From: CBDCVD01 sp965224015
GTDB lineage: Bacteria; Pseudomonadota; Alphaproteobacteria; Rhizobiales; CBDCVD01
Length of the DNA: 64,000 bases
Reading direction: 5' to 3'
NCBI GenBank assembly: GCA_965224015.1
Contig: OZ245032.1
Location: forward strand, 2,356,001-2,420,000
Shown here one piece after another: positions 9,180 through 17,891 of the stretch (positions are counted from its first letter, which is position 1; the number at the start of each line of letters is the position of its first letter). The notes below the pieces were generated by a model, which saw only the letters and a list, made by a program, of their open reading frames with translations, made no database searches and was not told where the DNA came from. Position numbers and translations under genes: made by a program.

Positions 9180-9233
9180 ATACCAGCGGTATGAGCTTTA
9201 TGGACACGCCAACTGGTGTACCACCTTGATAGA
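9180..9233 (+). repeat. Element A, truncated copy
   Basis: Head-to-tail with the previous unit; breaks off after CCTTGATA where an F-type end (AGAGCGTGTCAGG) begins. Confidence 0.8.
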
Positions 9234-9329
9234 GCGTGTCAGGTCTTAATAGAAGCAAGAGAAGCAAGAGAAGCATGCGGGGACCGGCACGTTCACCGCA
9301 TAGGCAAAACCGATTATCACCGCACCCCA

Positions 9330-9704
9330 TCAAGGGCTTAACACATCAAAGGCATTTTGGATATGCCTGGGCCATATTGTGCCGGTGATGGCGATGATAT
9401 CAAAGCGCAGGGAATAGCCGGCAAACCTGGGATTGGCAGCCAGCCAGCTTTTGGCCGCGGCAATGATGCGGGCCTGTTGCCGCGGCGTAGTCGCATAAAG
9501 CGCCTCCTCCAGCGTGCCGCGTGCCTTGACCTCGACAAAAACAACCAGGCGCCGGCGCCGGGCGATAAGGTCAATCTCACCAACCCATGTGCGATACCGC
9601 CGGGCCACTATGCGATAGGCTTTCATTTGCAGCATCAGCGCCGCGTGCGTCTCTGCTGCAAGGCCGGTGCGATGGGCCCGCCGTTGGTTACCGGTTCGTG
9701 GCAT
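9330..9704 (-). CDS. yraN: YraN family (UPF0102) nuclease-fold protein
   Basis: A 124-residue protein from the ATG at 9704. That start has AAGGA eight nt upstream, whereas the longer frame would begin at a GTG inside a tandem repeat. The restriction-endonuclease-like core of the family is present: WVGEIDLIARRRRLVVFVEVK, with the Asp and the EVK lysine in the expected positions. The molecular role of the family is not established; in alphaproteobacteria it commonly follows rsmI, as here (upstream on the same strand), which supports the identification. Confidence 0.9.
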   Translation of the reverse strand: MPRTGNQRRAHRTGLAAETHAALMLQMKAYRIVARRYRTWVGEIDLIARRRRLVVFVEVKARGTLEEALYATTPRQQARIIAAAKSWLAANPRFAGYSLRFDIIAITGTIWPRHIQNAFDVLSP

Positions 9705-9715
9705 GGGGGCTTTCC

Positions 9716-9755
9716 TTGTCACTTTGTCACTTTGTCACTTTGTCACTTTGTCACT
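9716..9755. repeat. 8-bp tandem repeat at the yraN start region
   Basis: Five perfect copies of TTGTCACT (AGTGACAA on the coding strand). The end overlaps the AAGGA ribosome-binding site of yraN. Each unit carries a GTG, and the 8-bp period shifts frame with copy number. Confidence 0.95.
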
Positions 9756-9828
9756 TTACCAAGCGGCCATTGCCGCCAGCAAGGCCTTATCGGGCCCTTC
9801 GTCTGATGAGGAGCCATAACGGGGGTTG

Positions 9829-10755
9829 CTATAGGTCTTCCTCCTGGCGACGTTTGACCTTCAGAGCCCTTTGATAAAGATCGCGCCGGGACAGTTTCGT
9901 GGCAACGCTCAGGGTTTCGGCAATCTGCCTGAGTGACTGGCGTTTGGCCAACAGGGTCGTGATGGTAACGTCCAGCTCTGTCTCGTCGAGCCCCGGTGCG
10001 CCAGGGTCTGGCGCACCTCCCTCAAGCACGATAACATGTTCGCCCCTTGGCGTCTCTTGCTTTCTATGCGCCGCGGCGCACATACCCAGCGTGCCGCGCT
10101 CCCACGTTTCAAAAGTTTTTGTCAACTCACGGGCGATCACCACTTTACGGTCCTCGCCGCAAGCGTTAGCGAGATCTGTCAGCGTTTTCGCCAATCTTTG
10201 CGGGGCCTCAAAAAGCACAACAGGACCCTGGCATCGGGTCCAGGTCTCTATGGCCAAACGGCGCGACTTGCCCTTTGCCGGCAAGAAGCCTGCAAAACTG
10301 AACCCGCCGGCACACAGGCCCGAGCCGACCAGTCCTGCCAGCACAGCGCTGGCGCCGGGTACGGGAACCACCTTATGGCCAGCCGCGATAACGGCCTGCA
10401 CAAGGCGCGCGCCAGGATCGGAAATCAGTGGCGTTCCCGCATCGCTCGTCAGGGCGATCGCGTGCCCTTCCTGCAGGGCGGCGACAATGTGGGGAATTTG
10501 TCGGTGCGCATTGTGGGGGCGATAGCTTCGCGTTCTTGCTGTGATGGCGTAATGGGAAAGCAGCTTACGTGTGCGTCTTGTGTCCTCGCACCAACATGCA
10601 TTGACGCCGGCAAGGATTTGCAGGGCGCGCAGGGTTATATCGCTCAGGTTGCCAATGGGGGTGGCAACAATATAGAGACCCGAATCAAGCTCAGGAGCGA
10701 AAAACGGTGTACCATTGATCGTGTATGTGGTTGTAGGGGCAGAAGAATTAACCAT
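9829..10755 (-). CDS. rsmI: 16S rRNA (cytidine(1402)-2'-O)-methyltransferase
   Basis: A 308-residue protein from the ATG at 10755; upstream codons in frame do not resemble the family. N-terminal SAM-dependent tetrapyrrole-methylase fold: GLYIVATPIGNLSDITLRAL, CWCEDTRRTRKLLSHY, ALTSDAGTPLISDPGARLV, PGASAVLAGLVGSGL, FAGFLPAKGKSRR. It methylates the ribose of C1402 in 16S rRNA. The stop codon TAG is part of CTATAGCAA, the terminal sequence of element D. It is followed by yraN and faces away from the lipoprotein gene at 11030, the usual alphaproteobacterial arrangement. Confidence 0.95.
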   Translation of the reverse strand: MVNSSAPTTTYTINGTPFFAPELDSGLYIVATPIGNLSDITLRALQILAGVNACWCEDTRRTRKLLSHYAITARTRSYRPHNAHRQIPHIVAALQEGHAIALTSDAGTPLISDPGARLVQAVIAAGHKVVPVPGASAVLAGLVGSGLCAGGFSFAGFLPAKGKSRRLAIETWTRCQGPVVLFEAPQRLAKTLTDLANACGEDRKVVIARELTKTFETWERGTLGMCAAAHRKQETPRGEHVIVLEGGAPDPGAPGLDETELDVTITTLLAKRQSLRQIAETLSVATKLSRRDLYQRALKVKRRQEEDL

Positions 10756-10811
10756 AAAGCAAAATAAACGATCATTCCGGCGGTTATCGGCGGTTGAATA
10801 GCCGGTTTGCT

Positions 10812-10841
10812 TTGACAAAGCCGACGAAAACCAGCAATTAT
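10812..10841 (+). promoter_or_regulatory. Possible promoter of the LpoA-like gene
   Basis: TTGACA at 10812-10817, 18-bp spacer, AATTAT at 10836-10841, in the 274-nt divergent gap between rsmI and the lipoprotein gene. Nothing else was recognised in this gap. Confidence 0.35.
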
Positions 10842-11029
10842 GGTTACCACAGGATAAATATCCATGCAAAAGACATCGTTACATTCTGAGACCTTGCTAT
10901 GTGGAAACGTCCATTGACGACCTGGCCTGCTTCTTACGTCCTGGGGTCACCCATGCAAGGGTACCTTTGGGATGGTGGGGCAGAATCTGAACAGGCTCAT
11001 AGCATTTTGACCCTTATCGGGAGGCGATA

Positions 11030-12331
11030 GTGGAACAGCGAAAGTTTTCAGGCGCTGGGGGAGCCACAACGATTAAGAAAGCCGTGTGGGGTACTACACT
11101 GCTCATAGTGACCATTGCTCTGGGGGGATGCGGCAACATACCCTTTGTCAATGGTGGCCCATTTGCAGGAACGGCGGCGCAACAGCGCTTGCCAACTGGC
11201 GCGGTGAACACGGCTGCCAATGATGCGATCATGGCCCTGGCAAAGGATGAGGTTCTGGGTTCGGGGCCGGTGCGGATTGCACTGTTGCTGCCTCTGTCGG
11301 CACAGGGAAACGCCGGAGGTTTGGCGCGCGATTTGCGCAATGCCTCAAAACTGGCCATCGACGAAGTCGCCGGGGGTAATCTTTCGATCATTGTCAAGGA
11401 CACCGGCGGGCGCCCCACGCAGGCGGCACAGGCGGCTTCCCATGCTATTGCCGAGGGGGCGCAGGTCATTCTCGGGCCCCTGCTGCGCGAATCCGTCGCC
11501 AGTACCGCCCAGGTCGCCCGACTTGCGGGGGTTCCGATCCTTGGATTTTCCACCGACGCACGGGCCGCCGGCTCCGACGTGTACCTGATGTCCCTATTGC
11601 CGCAAACATCCATTGATCGGATTTTGCGTTACGCCCATGGGCAGGGGATGCGCAACTTTGCCGCCATTTTGCCGGACGGGCCGTATGGCGCCCTGGCTGA
11701 ACAGCAGATGCGCCAAACGATGACGCAGATCGGCGGATCGATTCAGGTCATTGCCGCCTATCAGGCCAACCAGAGTTCGATCACGGAGGCGGCCACCAGG
11801 GTGCGCGACCAGGGATTTTCCAGAGGACAGATTGATGCTGTGCTTATTCCTGATGTGGCGGAAAACGCTGCGATTGTGGTCAATGCCCTGCGCAACGCCG
11901 GGATCAATACCGCGTCCACACGCATACTCGGTTCCAGCCAGTGGACCGGCTCCGCGGCCCTGCGCGGCAACACCTTGAATGGCGCCTGGTATTCGGCTCT
12001 TGAGAATAAAGGGTTTGAGGATTTCACCGTGCGTTATCGTGCAGCCTACGGCACAACGCCTCTTCGCAATGCCACGTTTGCCTACGATGCCACATTGCTC
12101 GCAGCAGCCATTACCAGCAATGGCGAACGCAATGCGAACTTTCGCGACGTGTTAGCCTCCACCCGGGGGTTTAACGGCATTGACGGCATATTCCGCCTCC
12201 ATCGCAACGGGACCAGCCTACGCGGACTGGCTATTTATCAGGTTACCGCATCCGGCGTTAACATCCTGCAGCAGGCCCCGCGGTCCTTTCGCAACGGCTC
12301 TCAGGAGATAAGCAGACGGGCGTCGCAATAA
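11030..12331 (+). CDS. LpoA-like penicillin-binding protein activator lipoprotein
   Basis: A 433-residue lipoprotein starting with GTG at 11030, preceded by GGGAGG at good distance. The N-terminus has a hydrophobic segment ending in a lipobox-like LGGC (Cys34). The rest is a type 1 periplasmic-binding fold: RIALLLPLSAQGNAGGLARD, ILGPLLRESVASTAQVARLAG, VPILGFSTD, and a second lobe with VLIPDVAENAAIVVNALRNA. In Escherichia coli LpoA this C-terminal fold, with an extra N-terminal domain, stimulates PBP1A; alphaproteobacterial versions lack that N-terminal domain, as here. Role in cell-wall synthesis is by family. The TAA stop is the first three bases of an A element, so the native C-terminus may differ. 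Confidence 0.85.
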   Translation: MEQRKFSGAGGATTIKKAVWGTTLLIVTIALGGCGNIPFVNGGPFAGTAAQQRLPTGAVNTAANDAIMALAKDEVLGSGPVRIALLLPLSAQGNAGGLARDLRNASKLAIDEVAGGNLSIIVKDTGGRPTQAAQAASHAIAEGAQVILGPLLRESVASTAQVARLAGVPILGFSTDARAAGSDVYLMSLLPQTSIDRILRYAHGQGMRNFAAILPDGPYGALAEQQMRQTMTQIGGSIQVIAAYQANQSSITEAATRVRDQGFSRGQIDAVLIPDVAENAAIVVNALRNAGINTASTRILGSSQWTGSAALRGNTLNGAWYSALENKGFEDFTVRYRAAYGTTPLRNATFAYDATLLAAAITSNGERNANFRDVLASTRGFNGIDGIFRLHRNGTSLRGLAIYQVTASGVNILQQAPRSFRNGSQEISRRASQ

Positions 12332-12433
12332 TACCAGCGGTATTGGCTTTATAGACACGCCGACCGGTGTATTGCCTTGATAACACTACGCTTTGACGCA
12401 AATGCATGAGTCATTGGCAAGGGCCCTTGGTAT
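12331..12433 (+). repeat. Element A copy
   Basis: Full A unit that begins inside the stop codon of the LpoA-like gene (12329-12331). Confidence 0.88.
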
Positions 12434-12470
12434 AACCTGGCTCATGCTGTTGTCTGTGCAGCGTACTGCA

Positions 12471-13709
12471 TCATACCGGCTCACCGGTCAGTAATTTGGG
12501 TGCCGCGCCGCTCAGGCCGCTGGCTTGAGTGGTAAAGAACCTGCGCAACGGGCGCAGGCGATCCACGGCCCCAAGCCCCGTGGAACGCAGCATACGCAAA
12601 ACCTGATTGTCGTTTGCATAAACGACATTCAGAACATCCGTAAGCACTCCCATGCGCACCGTATCAAAACGTCGCCACTGCTCGTAACGGCGCAGCACGT
12701 CTATGGCACCCAGATCAAGGCCAAGGCGATGGGCATCAATGAGGGTCTCGGTGAGAGCTGCCACATCCTTAAATCCCAAATTCAGCCCCTGGCCGGCGAT
12801 CGGATGAATCCCGTGCGCGGCATCGCCAATCAATGCAAAGCGCGGACGTACGAAATCACGGGCCAAAACCAGATTCAAAGGGTAGGCATGGCGCCGCCCG
12901 ACGAGCGAAAGCGCCCCCAGGTGATGCCCAAAGCGTCGCTCAAGCTCGCTTAGAAAAACAAAATCCTCTTCCCCCACCAGCCGCTCGGCAACAGCATGGG
13001 TCTCCGTCCACACCAAGGATGAGCGATTGCCTCGAAGGGGCAGGATTGCAAAGGGCCCGGCGGGAAGAAAATGCTCCTCGGCACGGCCCCGGTGGGGACG
13101 TTCATGGGCAACAGTTGTGACAATACCGCTCTGGCCATATTGTTTTTTGAAGGTGCGAATACCAGCAAAAGCCCGCAGCCTTGAGCGCACCCCGTCCGCG
13201 GCCACCAACAAACGCGCAGCCAGTGTACCCCCTTCGCGCAAGCGAATGGAGATATAGGCGTCCTCGTCTGTGTTGAAATCATCGACGGCGTTGGCAGCCA
13301 GGATCGTGACACCGCAATCCACAGCCCTTTGCCGCAATGCCGTAAGCAGGGCGGAATTCATAACCATGTGGGCCAGGGGTTCGCCTGCGGCGCTGTCCTT
13401 TTGCGAAAAGGTGAGAAACACGGGCCGGACCCTGTCCTCAAGGCGGCTATCGGTAACGATCATGTCAAGGACAGGCTGGGCGCCATCTGCCAGAGGTGGC
13501 CAGACTTCAAGGGTCTGCAACAGGCGCCGCCCCGCAGGGGTAATGGCAAAGGCGCGGGTGTCGTTTGCTGGTGTGACGGGTGCTGGTGGGACGGGCGCCG
13601 CATCCACCAGCGCCACGTGCGGCGCCCCTTGCGCGCTGGCCAAAGCCACGGCAAGAGACAGTCCCACATAACCTCCGCCCGCAATCACGACATCAAAATC
13701 GGTTTTCAT
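12471..13709 (-). CDS. UbiH/UbiF/VisC family FAD-dependent hydroxylase
   Basis: A 412-residue flavoprotein from the ATG at 13709 (MKTDFDVVIAGGGYVGLSLA). The upstream part of the open frame contains an F-type string (TGTGTCATG) and is not family-like. Motifs: GxGxxG Rossmann site near residue 10, the DG motif in LLVAADGVRSRLR, and the second FAD motif LIGDAAHGIHPIAGQGLNLG. These enzymes hydroxylate the benzoquinone ring precursor in ubiquinone synthesis at the membrane. Which ring position is served (UbiH, UbiF, UbiI or UbiL) cannot be decided. No partner ubiquinone genes lie nearby. Confidence 0.9.
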   Translation of the reverse strand: MKTDFDVVIAGGGYVGLSLAVALASAQGAPHVALVDAAPVPPAPVTPANDTRAFAITPAGRRLLQTLEVWPPLADGAQPVLDMIVTDSRLEDRVRPVFLTFSQKDSAAGEPLAHMVMNSALLTALRQRAVDCGVTILAANAVDDFNTDEDAYISIRLREGGTLAARLLVAADGVRSRLRAFAGIRTFKKQYGQSGIVTTVAHERPHRGRAEEHFLPAGPFAILPLRGNRSSLVWTETHAVAERLVGEEDFVFLSELERRFGHHLGALSLVGRRHAYPLNLVLARDFVRPRFALIGDAAHGIHPIAGQGLNLGFKDVAALTETLIDAHRLGLDLGAIDVLRRYEQWRRFDTVRMGVLTDVLNVVYANDNQVLRMLRSTGLGAVDRLRPLRRFFTTQASGLSGAAPKLLTGEPV

Positions 13710-13800
13710 AATCACCCTTTGCAGGCAACAGGTCCTGGAGTGTGTCATGTCTATTGGCGGGCTGGCCAGGTCGCTAATAGACGTTTCCACCTGTAGTCTA

Positions 13801-14067
13801 GGTGTAATCTTTCAATAAGTTGTTCTCAAGGTGGCAGGTCTGAAGTCTGGGCTATTGCGGCCATTGCCGCCAGCAAGGCCATATCAGGTCATTCATCTGA
13901 TCATTGCTTTTTTTCGATTTCTCCAACGCTGTCAAGGGTTTAGAAACCGCTGAAAGCGGCGCGAAGCGCCCTTGACAGCGTTGGAGAAATCGAACACCTC
14001 TCATGATCAGACGAATGGCCACCTACACCCGATGAACCTGCCAGGGATAGCCTGTTGAAATTACACA
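13801..14067 (+). repeat. Element B, copy 2
   Basis: A 267-bp copy with the same ends as copy 1. Hairpin arms are at 13915-13938 and 13969-13992, loop 13939-13968. Its stem has CCAACGC facing GCGTTGG where copies 1 and 3 have CCCGCGC facing GCGCGGG. Confidence 0.88.
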
Positions 14068-14071
14068 TCTA

Positions 14072-14130
14072 GATCAGCATGGGTTCGCTTTACCCATTTT
14101 GCCAGGGGCAAAGCGCAATCCATGCTGATC
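14072..14130. repeat. D-related palindrome
   Basis: GATCAGCATGG at the left pairs with CCATGCTGATC at the right; the interior carries TTTACCCATTTTGCC, like D elements. Confidence 0.7.
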
Positions 14131-14182
14131 CCGGTGTCTGGCCGGATCGCGGCAACACGCGCCGCGGGCGCCGCGCAAGCCG

Positions 14183-14545
14183 CTAACGCCGAAAGCCGTA
14201 TTCGAGGGTGAAGTAGGTCGGATTAAGGGCTTTCAGGGGATCGCGAAGTTTTTCCAGTTCCTGCGCCGGGCCATGGACCTCAAGGCGGGCAAGGGATGAA
14301 ATCTTCAGCGCCTCCTCAATCAGATCGCCAACATTCTCAAGATGTGCCAGCACGCCCTCGGCGTCCTCATAGCCTTCGCGGGTGAACGCCTCGTCGCCAT
14401 TGAAGGAAAAGCCGTAATAGAGGCATTTCTCCTCTGTGCGGGTGCGCTCAACGAACTTTTCGCAGCCGGCCTTGAAGTCTTCCAACTTACCGGGTTGGAT
14501 TTTCCAATAGGGAACAATCGTACAGCAGGTATCATTTGTTGCCAT
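14183..14545 (-). CDS. Small ABM-like (antibiotic biosynthesis monooxygenase fold) protein
   Basis: A 120-residue cytosolic protein without signal peptide. The pattern of a dimeric ferredoxin-like (ABM) domain is visible: an early strand CTIVPYWKIQPGKLEDFKAG, then EEKCLYYGFSFNGDEAFTREGYEDAEGVLAHLENV, which resembles the core of quinol monooxygenase-like proteins. The C-terminal LNPTYFTLEYGFRR is unassigned. The assignment rests on pattern only; substrate and reaction are unknown. It stands alone between repeat elements and faces the UbiH-like gene; a role linked to quinones is possible but is speculation. Confidence 0.65.
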   Translation of the reverse strand: MATNDTCCTIVPYWKIQPGKLEDFKAGCEKFVERTRTEEKCLYYGFSFNGDEAFTREGYEDAEGVLAHLENVGDLIEEALKISSLARLEVHGPAQELEKLRDPLKALNPTYFTLEYGFRR

Positions 14546-14682
14546 TAGGGCCTCCGCATGAACTGTTAATATCCGCCGTGTGAAAAATGCGCGGCGCCTG
14601 GTTGTGTCAGATCAACACTTGCATGCAAGCCCGTGGTTAGCAAGTGCAAATGTTGGAGACGATAAAGCATGATAAAAAATGC

Positions 14683-14722
14683 TTATAGCAAAATGGGTAA
14701 AGCTAAACGCATTTTGCTATAA
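14683..14722. repeat. Element D copy
   Basis: TTATAGCAAAATG and CATTTTGCTATAA face each other over 40 bp. Upstream of the GNAT gene. Confidence 0.8.
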
Positions 14723-14747
14723 GGTGCCAAGCCGAAGGGAATGGCTG

Positions 14748-14774
14748 TTTGGCAGGTTTGGCAGGTTTGGCAGG
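14748..14774. repeat. 9-bp tandem repeat forming the GNAT ribosome-binding site
   Basis: Three copies of TTTGGCAGG. The AGG of the last copy is the only Shine-Dalgarno-like sequence, seven nt before the ATG at 14782. Confidence 0.85.
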
Positions 14775-14781
14775 TTTTCAT

Positions 14782-15228
14782 ATGGCTTATATTCGTGACG
14801 CCGCAGGTGGTGACCTGAGCGCTATTCAATGCATTGCCAACAACGCCTATGCGCCCTTTGTAACGCGCATGGGTAGAAAACCGGCGCCCATGGTGGCCGA
14901 TTTTGCAGCTCTTATTGCCAGGGGGGCAGTTTCAGTATTACTTGAGGATGGATGTGTGATTGGTTTTGTTGTCTTTTATCCCTATGGTGGCGCTATGCAT
15001 CTTGAGAACGTTGCCGTGTCTCCTTCCCATCATGGGTACGGTTTTGGTAGACAATTAATCGATCACGTGGAGCAAATGGCGCGTTGGCAGAAACTGCACG
15101 CTATTGAGCTCTATACAAACGAAAAGATGACCGAAAACCTGCAATATTACTCCCATCTTGGCTATGTTGAGACCCATCGCGCCGTGCAGGAAGGGTTTCA
15201 TCGGGTGTTTTTTCGCAAGTCTTTATAG
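14782..15228 (+). CDS. GNAT family N-acetyltransferase
   Basis: A 148-residue acetyltransferase from the ATG at 14782; an in-frame TTG at 14749 would only translate the upstream repeat. Family features: N-terminal YIRDAAGGDLSAIQCIAN strand-helix, central HLENVAVSPSHHGYGFGRQLIDHVE, where HGYGFG is the acetyl-CoA pyrophosphate loop (Q/RxxGxG/A form), and C-terminal LYTNEKMTENLQYYSHLGY typical of the fold. It transfers an acetyl group from acetyl-CoA to an unknown amine, in the cytosol. The gene is single, with a D element and a tandem repeat before it. Confidence 0.88.
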   Translation: MAYIRDAAGGDLSAIQCIANNAYAPFVTRMGRKPAPMVADFAALIARGAVSVLLEDGCVIGFVVFYPYGGAMHLENVAVSPSHHGYGFGRQLIDHVEQMARWQKLHAIELYTNEKMTENLQYYSHLGYVETHRAVQEGFHRVFFRKSL

Positions 15229-15252
15229 AACGGGCGTTTGCTGGCACGCGCG

Positions 15253-15281
15253 TTGACTTTTGCGGATAAACCGACTACATT
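15253..15281 (+). promoter_or_regulatory. Probable ffh promoter
   Basis: TTGACT at 15253-15258, 17-bp spacer, TACATT at 15276-15281. It would give a leader of about 150 nt to ffh. Confidence 0.5.
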
Positions 15282-15441
15282 GCCACGCATTCAAAACGGC
15301 TTGTTACCAACGACCCGCCGACCGGTCCCTTGTTGACAATACCGGAGGTCACCACCCGTCAGCGAAGGTTCGCCCACGGGTGGAATGGCGGTTGTCTAAA
15401 TTATGTCCGCGACGGCGTTGGATATCGGTTGAGGGCACATT

Positions 15442-17004
15442 ATGTTCGATTCACTTTCTGGACGTTTAGGCGCGATCTTCGACGGGTTGACCGGTCGTGG
15501 CGCGCTATCAGAAAAAGACATTTCCGCCGCCATGCGCGAGGTGCGCCGGGCCCTACTGGAGGCCGATGTGGCCCTCGATGTCGCCCGTGGCTTTATTGAT
15601 ACCGTCGGCGAAAAGGCAAAAGGCGCGGCGGTCATCAAGTCGGTCACCCCGGGCCAGCAGGTGATCAAGATCGTCTATGATGAACTGGTGAGCATGTTGG
15701 GCGCCGATGCGGCACCGATCAACCTGCATGCCGCGCCTCCTGTTGCTGTTCTCATGGTTGGCCTGCAAGGCTCGGGCAAGACCACCACAAGCGCCAAACT
15801 TGCCCGCAGACTGCATGAGCGCGACAAGAAAAAAGTCCTCATGGCGTCTCTCGATACGCGCCGTCCCGCGGCACAGGAGCAATTGCGTGTGCTCGGCGAG
15901 CAAATCCATGTTGCCACCCTTCCCATTGTCGACAATCAGTTGCCGGTGCATATTGCGCGCCGGGCCATGCAGGCAGGCAAACTTGGCGGCTACGATGTGG
16001 TGCTGCTGGATACCGCCGGCCGGATTACCCTTGACGATACGTTGATGGCGGAGGTTCGCAATATCCGCGCCGTGACCAACCCGCAGGAGGTCCTGTTGGT
16101 CGCCGATGCCCTTACCGGTCAGGATGCGGTCAATCTGGCGAAAAGTTTCGACGCCGCCGTGGGCGTAACGGGTATTGTCCTCACCCGCATCGACGGCGAC
16201 GGACGCGGCGGGGCGGCGCTTTCCATGCGCGCGGTTACCGGCAAACCCATAAAACTGATGGGCACCGGTGAAAAGCTTGATGCGCTGCAGGACTTTCATC
16301 CCGAGCGAATTGCCAACCGTATCCTCGGTATGGGGGACATTGTCTCCCTGGTGGAAAAGGCCACAGAGACCATCGAGGCGGAAAAAGCGACCGCCATGGC
16401 GCGGAAAATGCAAAAAGGCATTTTCGATCTCGAGGATCTGGCTGACCAGTTACGGCAAATGAAAAAAATGGGGGGCATGAGATCCCTGATGGGATTGCTG
16501 CCGGGGATTGCAAAAGTCAAGAAGCAACTTGATGCGGCGGCGATGGATGACGGTATTTTCAATCGCCAGATCGCCATGATTTCGTCAATGACCGGGGCGG
16601 AGCGGCGCAATCCGAAGCTCCTTAACGCCTCGCGCAAACGCCGCGTTGCCAAAGGCTCCGGCACATCGGTGCAGGAAATCAACAAGCTCTTGAAAATGCA
16701 TCGGCAAATGAGCGGCATGATGAAAAAAATGGGGGGAAAGAAAGGCATGCTGGGGGGGCTTTTGGGAGGAGGCGCGCCGGACATGACGCCGCAAATGCGG
16801 GAACAAATCAAAGCCGCAGGCTTGCCCGATCCGACCGCCCTGGGACAGGGGAGCGATCTCTTGTCGGGAATGCAAGGAATGCCAGGAATGCCAGGAATGC
16901 CAGGAATGCCAGGTCTGCCAGGAATGCCGGGAATGCCAGGCCTTGGGCCCCTGCCCGGCACCACGCGCGGCCCCGGCAAACGCAAGCGCAAACGTAGAAA
17001 ATAA
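15442..17004 (+). CDS. ffh: Signal recognition particle protein Ffh
   Basis: A 520-residue GTPase that binds signal peptides of nascent membrane proteins with 4.5S RNA. N domain 1-95; G domain with GLQGSGKTTTSAKLA at 107-121, DTRRPAAQEQL, DTAGR and TRIDGDGRGG; the methionine-rich M domain follows (RQMKKMGGMRSLMGLLPG, GAERRNP, RKRRVAKGSGTSVQEINKLLK). After the M domain comes an unusual low-complexity tail of MPG/LPG triplets at about 474-500, encoded by a 9-bp repeat, then a basic end GKRKRKRRK. The start has no strong upstream alternative. rpsP follows 46 nt later, the usual ffh-rpsP order. Confidence 0.98.
   Translation: MFDSLSGRLGAIFDGLTGRGALSEKDISAAMREVRRALLEADVALDVARGFIDTVGEKAKGAAVIKSVTPGQQVIKIVYDELVSMLGADAAPINLHAAPPVAVLMVGLQGSGKTTTSAKLARRLHERDKKKVLMASLDTRRPAAQEQLRVLGEQIHVATLPIVDNQLPVHIARRAMQAGKLGGYDVVLLDTAGRITLDDTLMAEVRNIRAVTNPQEVLLVADALTGQDAVNLAKSFDAAVGVTGIVLTRIDGDGRGGAALSMRAVTGKPIKLMGTGEKLDALQDFHPERIANRILGMGDIVSLVEKATETIEAEKATAMARKMQKGIFDLEDLADQLRQMKKMGGMRSLMGLLPGIAKVKKQLDAAAMDDGIFNRQIAMISSMTGAERRNPKLLNASRKRRVAKGSGTSVQEINKLLKMHRQMSGMMKKMGGKKGMLGGLLGGGAPDMTPQMREQIKAAGLPDPTALGQGSDLLSGMQGMPGMPGMPGMPGLPGMPGMPGLGPLPGTTRGPGKRKRKRRK
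16871..16941. repeat. 9-bp tandem repeat inside ffh
   Basis: About seven to eight copies of GGAATGCCA-type units in frame, giving the MPG repeats near the C-terminus of Ffh. A copy-number change stays in frame. Confidence 0.88.
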
Positions 17005-17050
17005 GACCGCATTGACAATCGACAGAACCGGAACCGAAAGGAAACGATCC

Positions 17051-17428
17051 ATGGCACTGAAAATCAGACTGGCGCGCGGGGGCTCGAAAAAACGTCCCTT
17101 TTATCGCATTGTGGTCGCCGACGTGCGCGCCCCGCGCGATGGCCGCTTTATTGAAAAATTGGGCACCTTTAACCCGCTTTTGCCCAAAGACCACGAACAG
17201 CGCGTAACCATGAACGCGGAGCGGGTACGTTATTGGCTCAAAAATGGCGCGCGTCCTACGGATCGGGTGCATCGTTTTCTTGATGCCGCCGAGATTTTAA
17301 AGCGCGAGCCGCGCAACAATCCGCAAAAAGCGCAATGGGGGCGCAAGAGAACCGAGCGGGAGGAAGATCGCAAAGCCAGGGAAGAAGAAGCCAAAGCCGC
17401 GAAGGCCGACGCGGGCGGGGAAAGCTGA
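17051..17428 (+). CDS. rpsP: 30S ribosomal protein S16
   Basis: A 125-residue S16 starting MALKIRLARGGSKKRPFYRI, with AGGAAA upstream of the ATG at 17051. The core (about 1-80: VVADVRAPRDGRFIEKLGTFNP, DRVHRFLDAAEI) is standard; a charged C-terminal extension of about 40 residues (REEDRKAREEEAKAAKA) is common in alphaproteobacteria. In most relatives rpsP is followed by rimM, trmD and rplS; here it is followed by element C and none of those genes is in the window. Confidence 0.97.
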   Translation: MALKIRLARGGSKKRPFYRIVVADVRAPRDGRFIEKLGTFNPLLPKDHEQRVTMNAERVRYWLKNGARPTDRVHRFLDAAEILKREPRNNPQKAQWGRKRTEREEDRKAREEEAKAAKADAGGES

Positions 17429-17439
17429 GAAAAAGCCCC

Positions 17440-17886
17440 TTAGAGCGTCGGGCGTTTAATTTGCAACAATAACCCCGGTTAGGATCAAGAGAAAGACGAG
17501 AAAGGGGCCTTGGGCATTGCTCTTATTATCCTTTTTCAGCCTCGCGAAGCCATTTATCTGTTCATTGCTTGTCTCCGGCGGCTTGGCTGTGTGTCAAGGG
17601 CTGCTCACGCGCCGCCTTTGGCGGTTGTTGAACCCTTGACACACAGCAGCCGCCGGTTAGGGCTCATGATCAGATAAATGGCTGGAACCGCCTTTGCGTG
17701 AGAATGAACAGATAATACCAGCGGTATTGGCTTTATATACACGCCGACTGGTGTACGGCCTTGATAACATACTTGCTTGACGCTAAGCCATGAGTCATTG
17801 TTAAAGACCCTTGGTATAAAGCATGAGAAAAAGGTCCTTATCCATAACTGGGGTTATTGTTGCAAATTAAGCGCCCGATGCTCTAA
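17440..17886. repeat. Element C, copy 2, with a nested A element
   Basis: Bounded by about 40-bp inverted repeats: TTAGAGCGTCGGGCGTTTAA at the left and its partner (GCGCCCGATGCTCTAA) at the right, each continuing into TTGCAACAATAACCCC. Central hairpin arms are 17575-17600 and 17633-17656 with loop 17601-17632, reversed relative to copy 1. An A element (17715-17817) is inserted in the right half. Confidence 0.88.
17715..17817 (+). repeat. Element A copy nested in element C
   Basis: Full A unit inside the terminal inverted repeats of C copy 2. Confidence 0.88.
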
Positions 17887-17891
17887 TCCAT

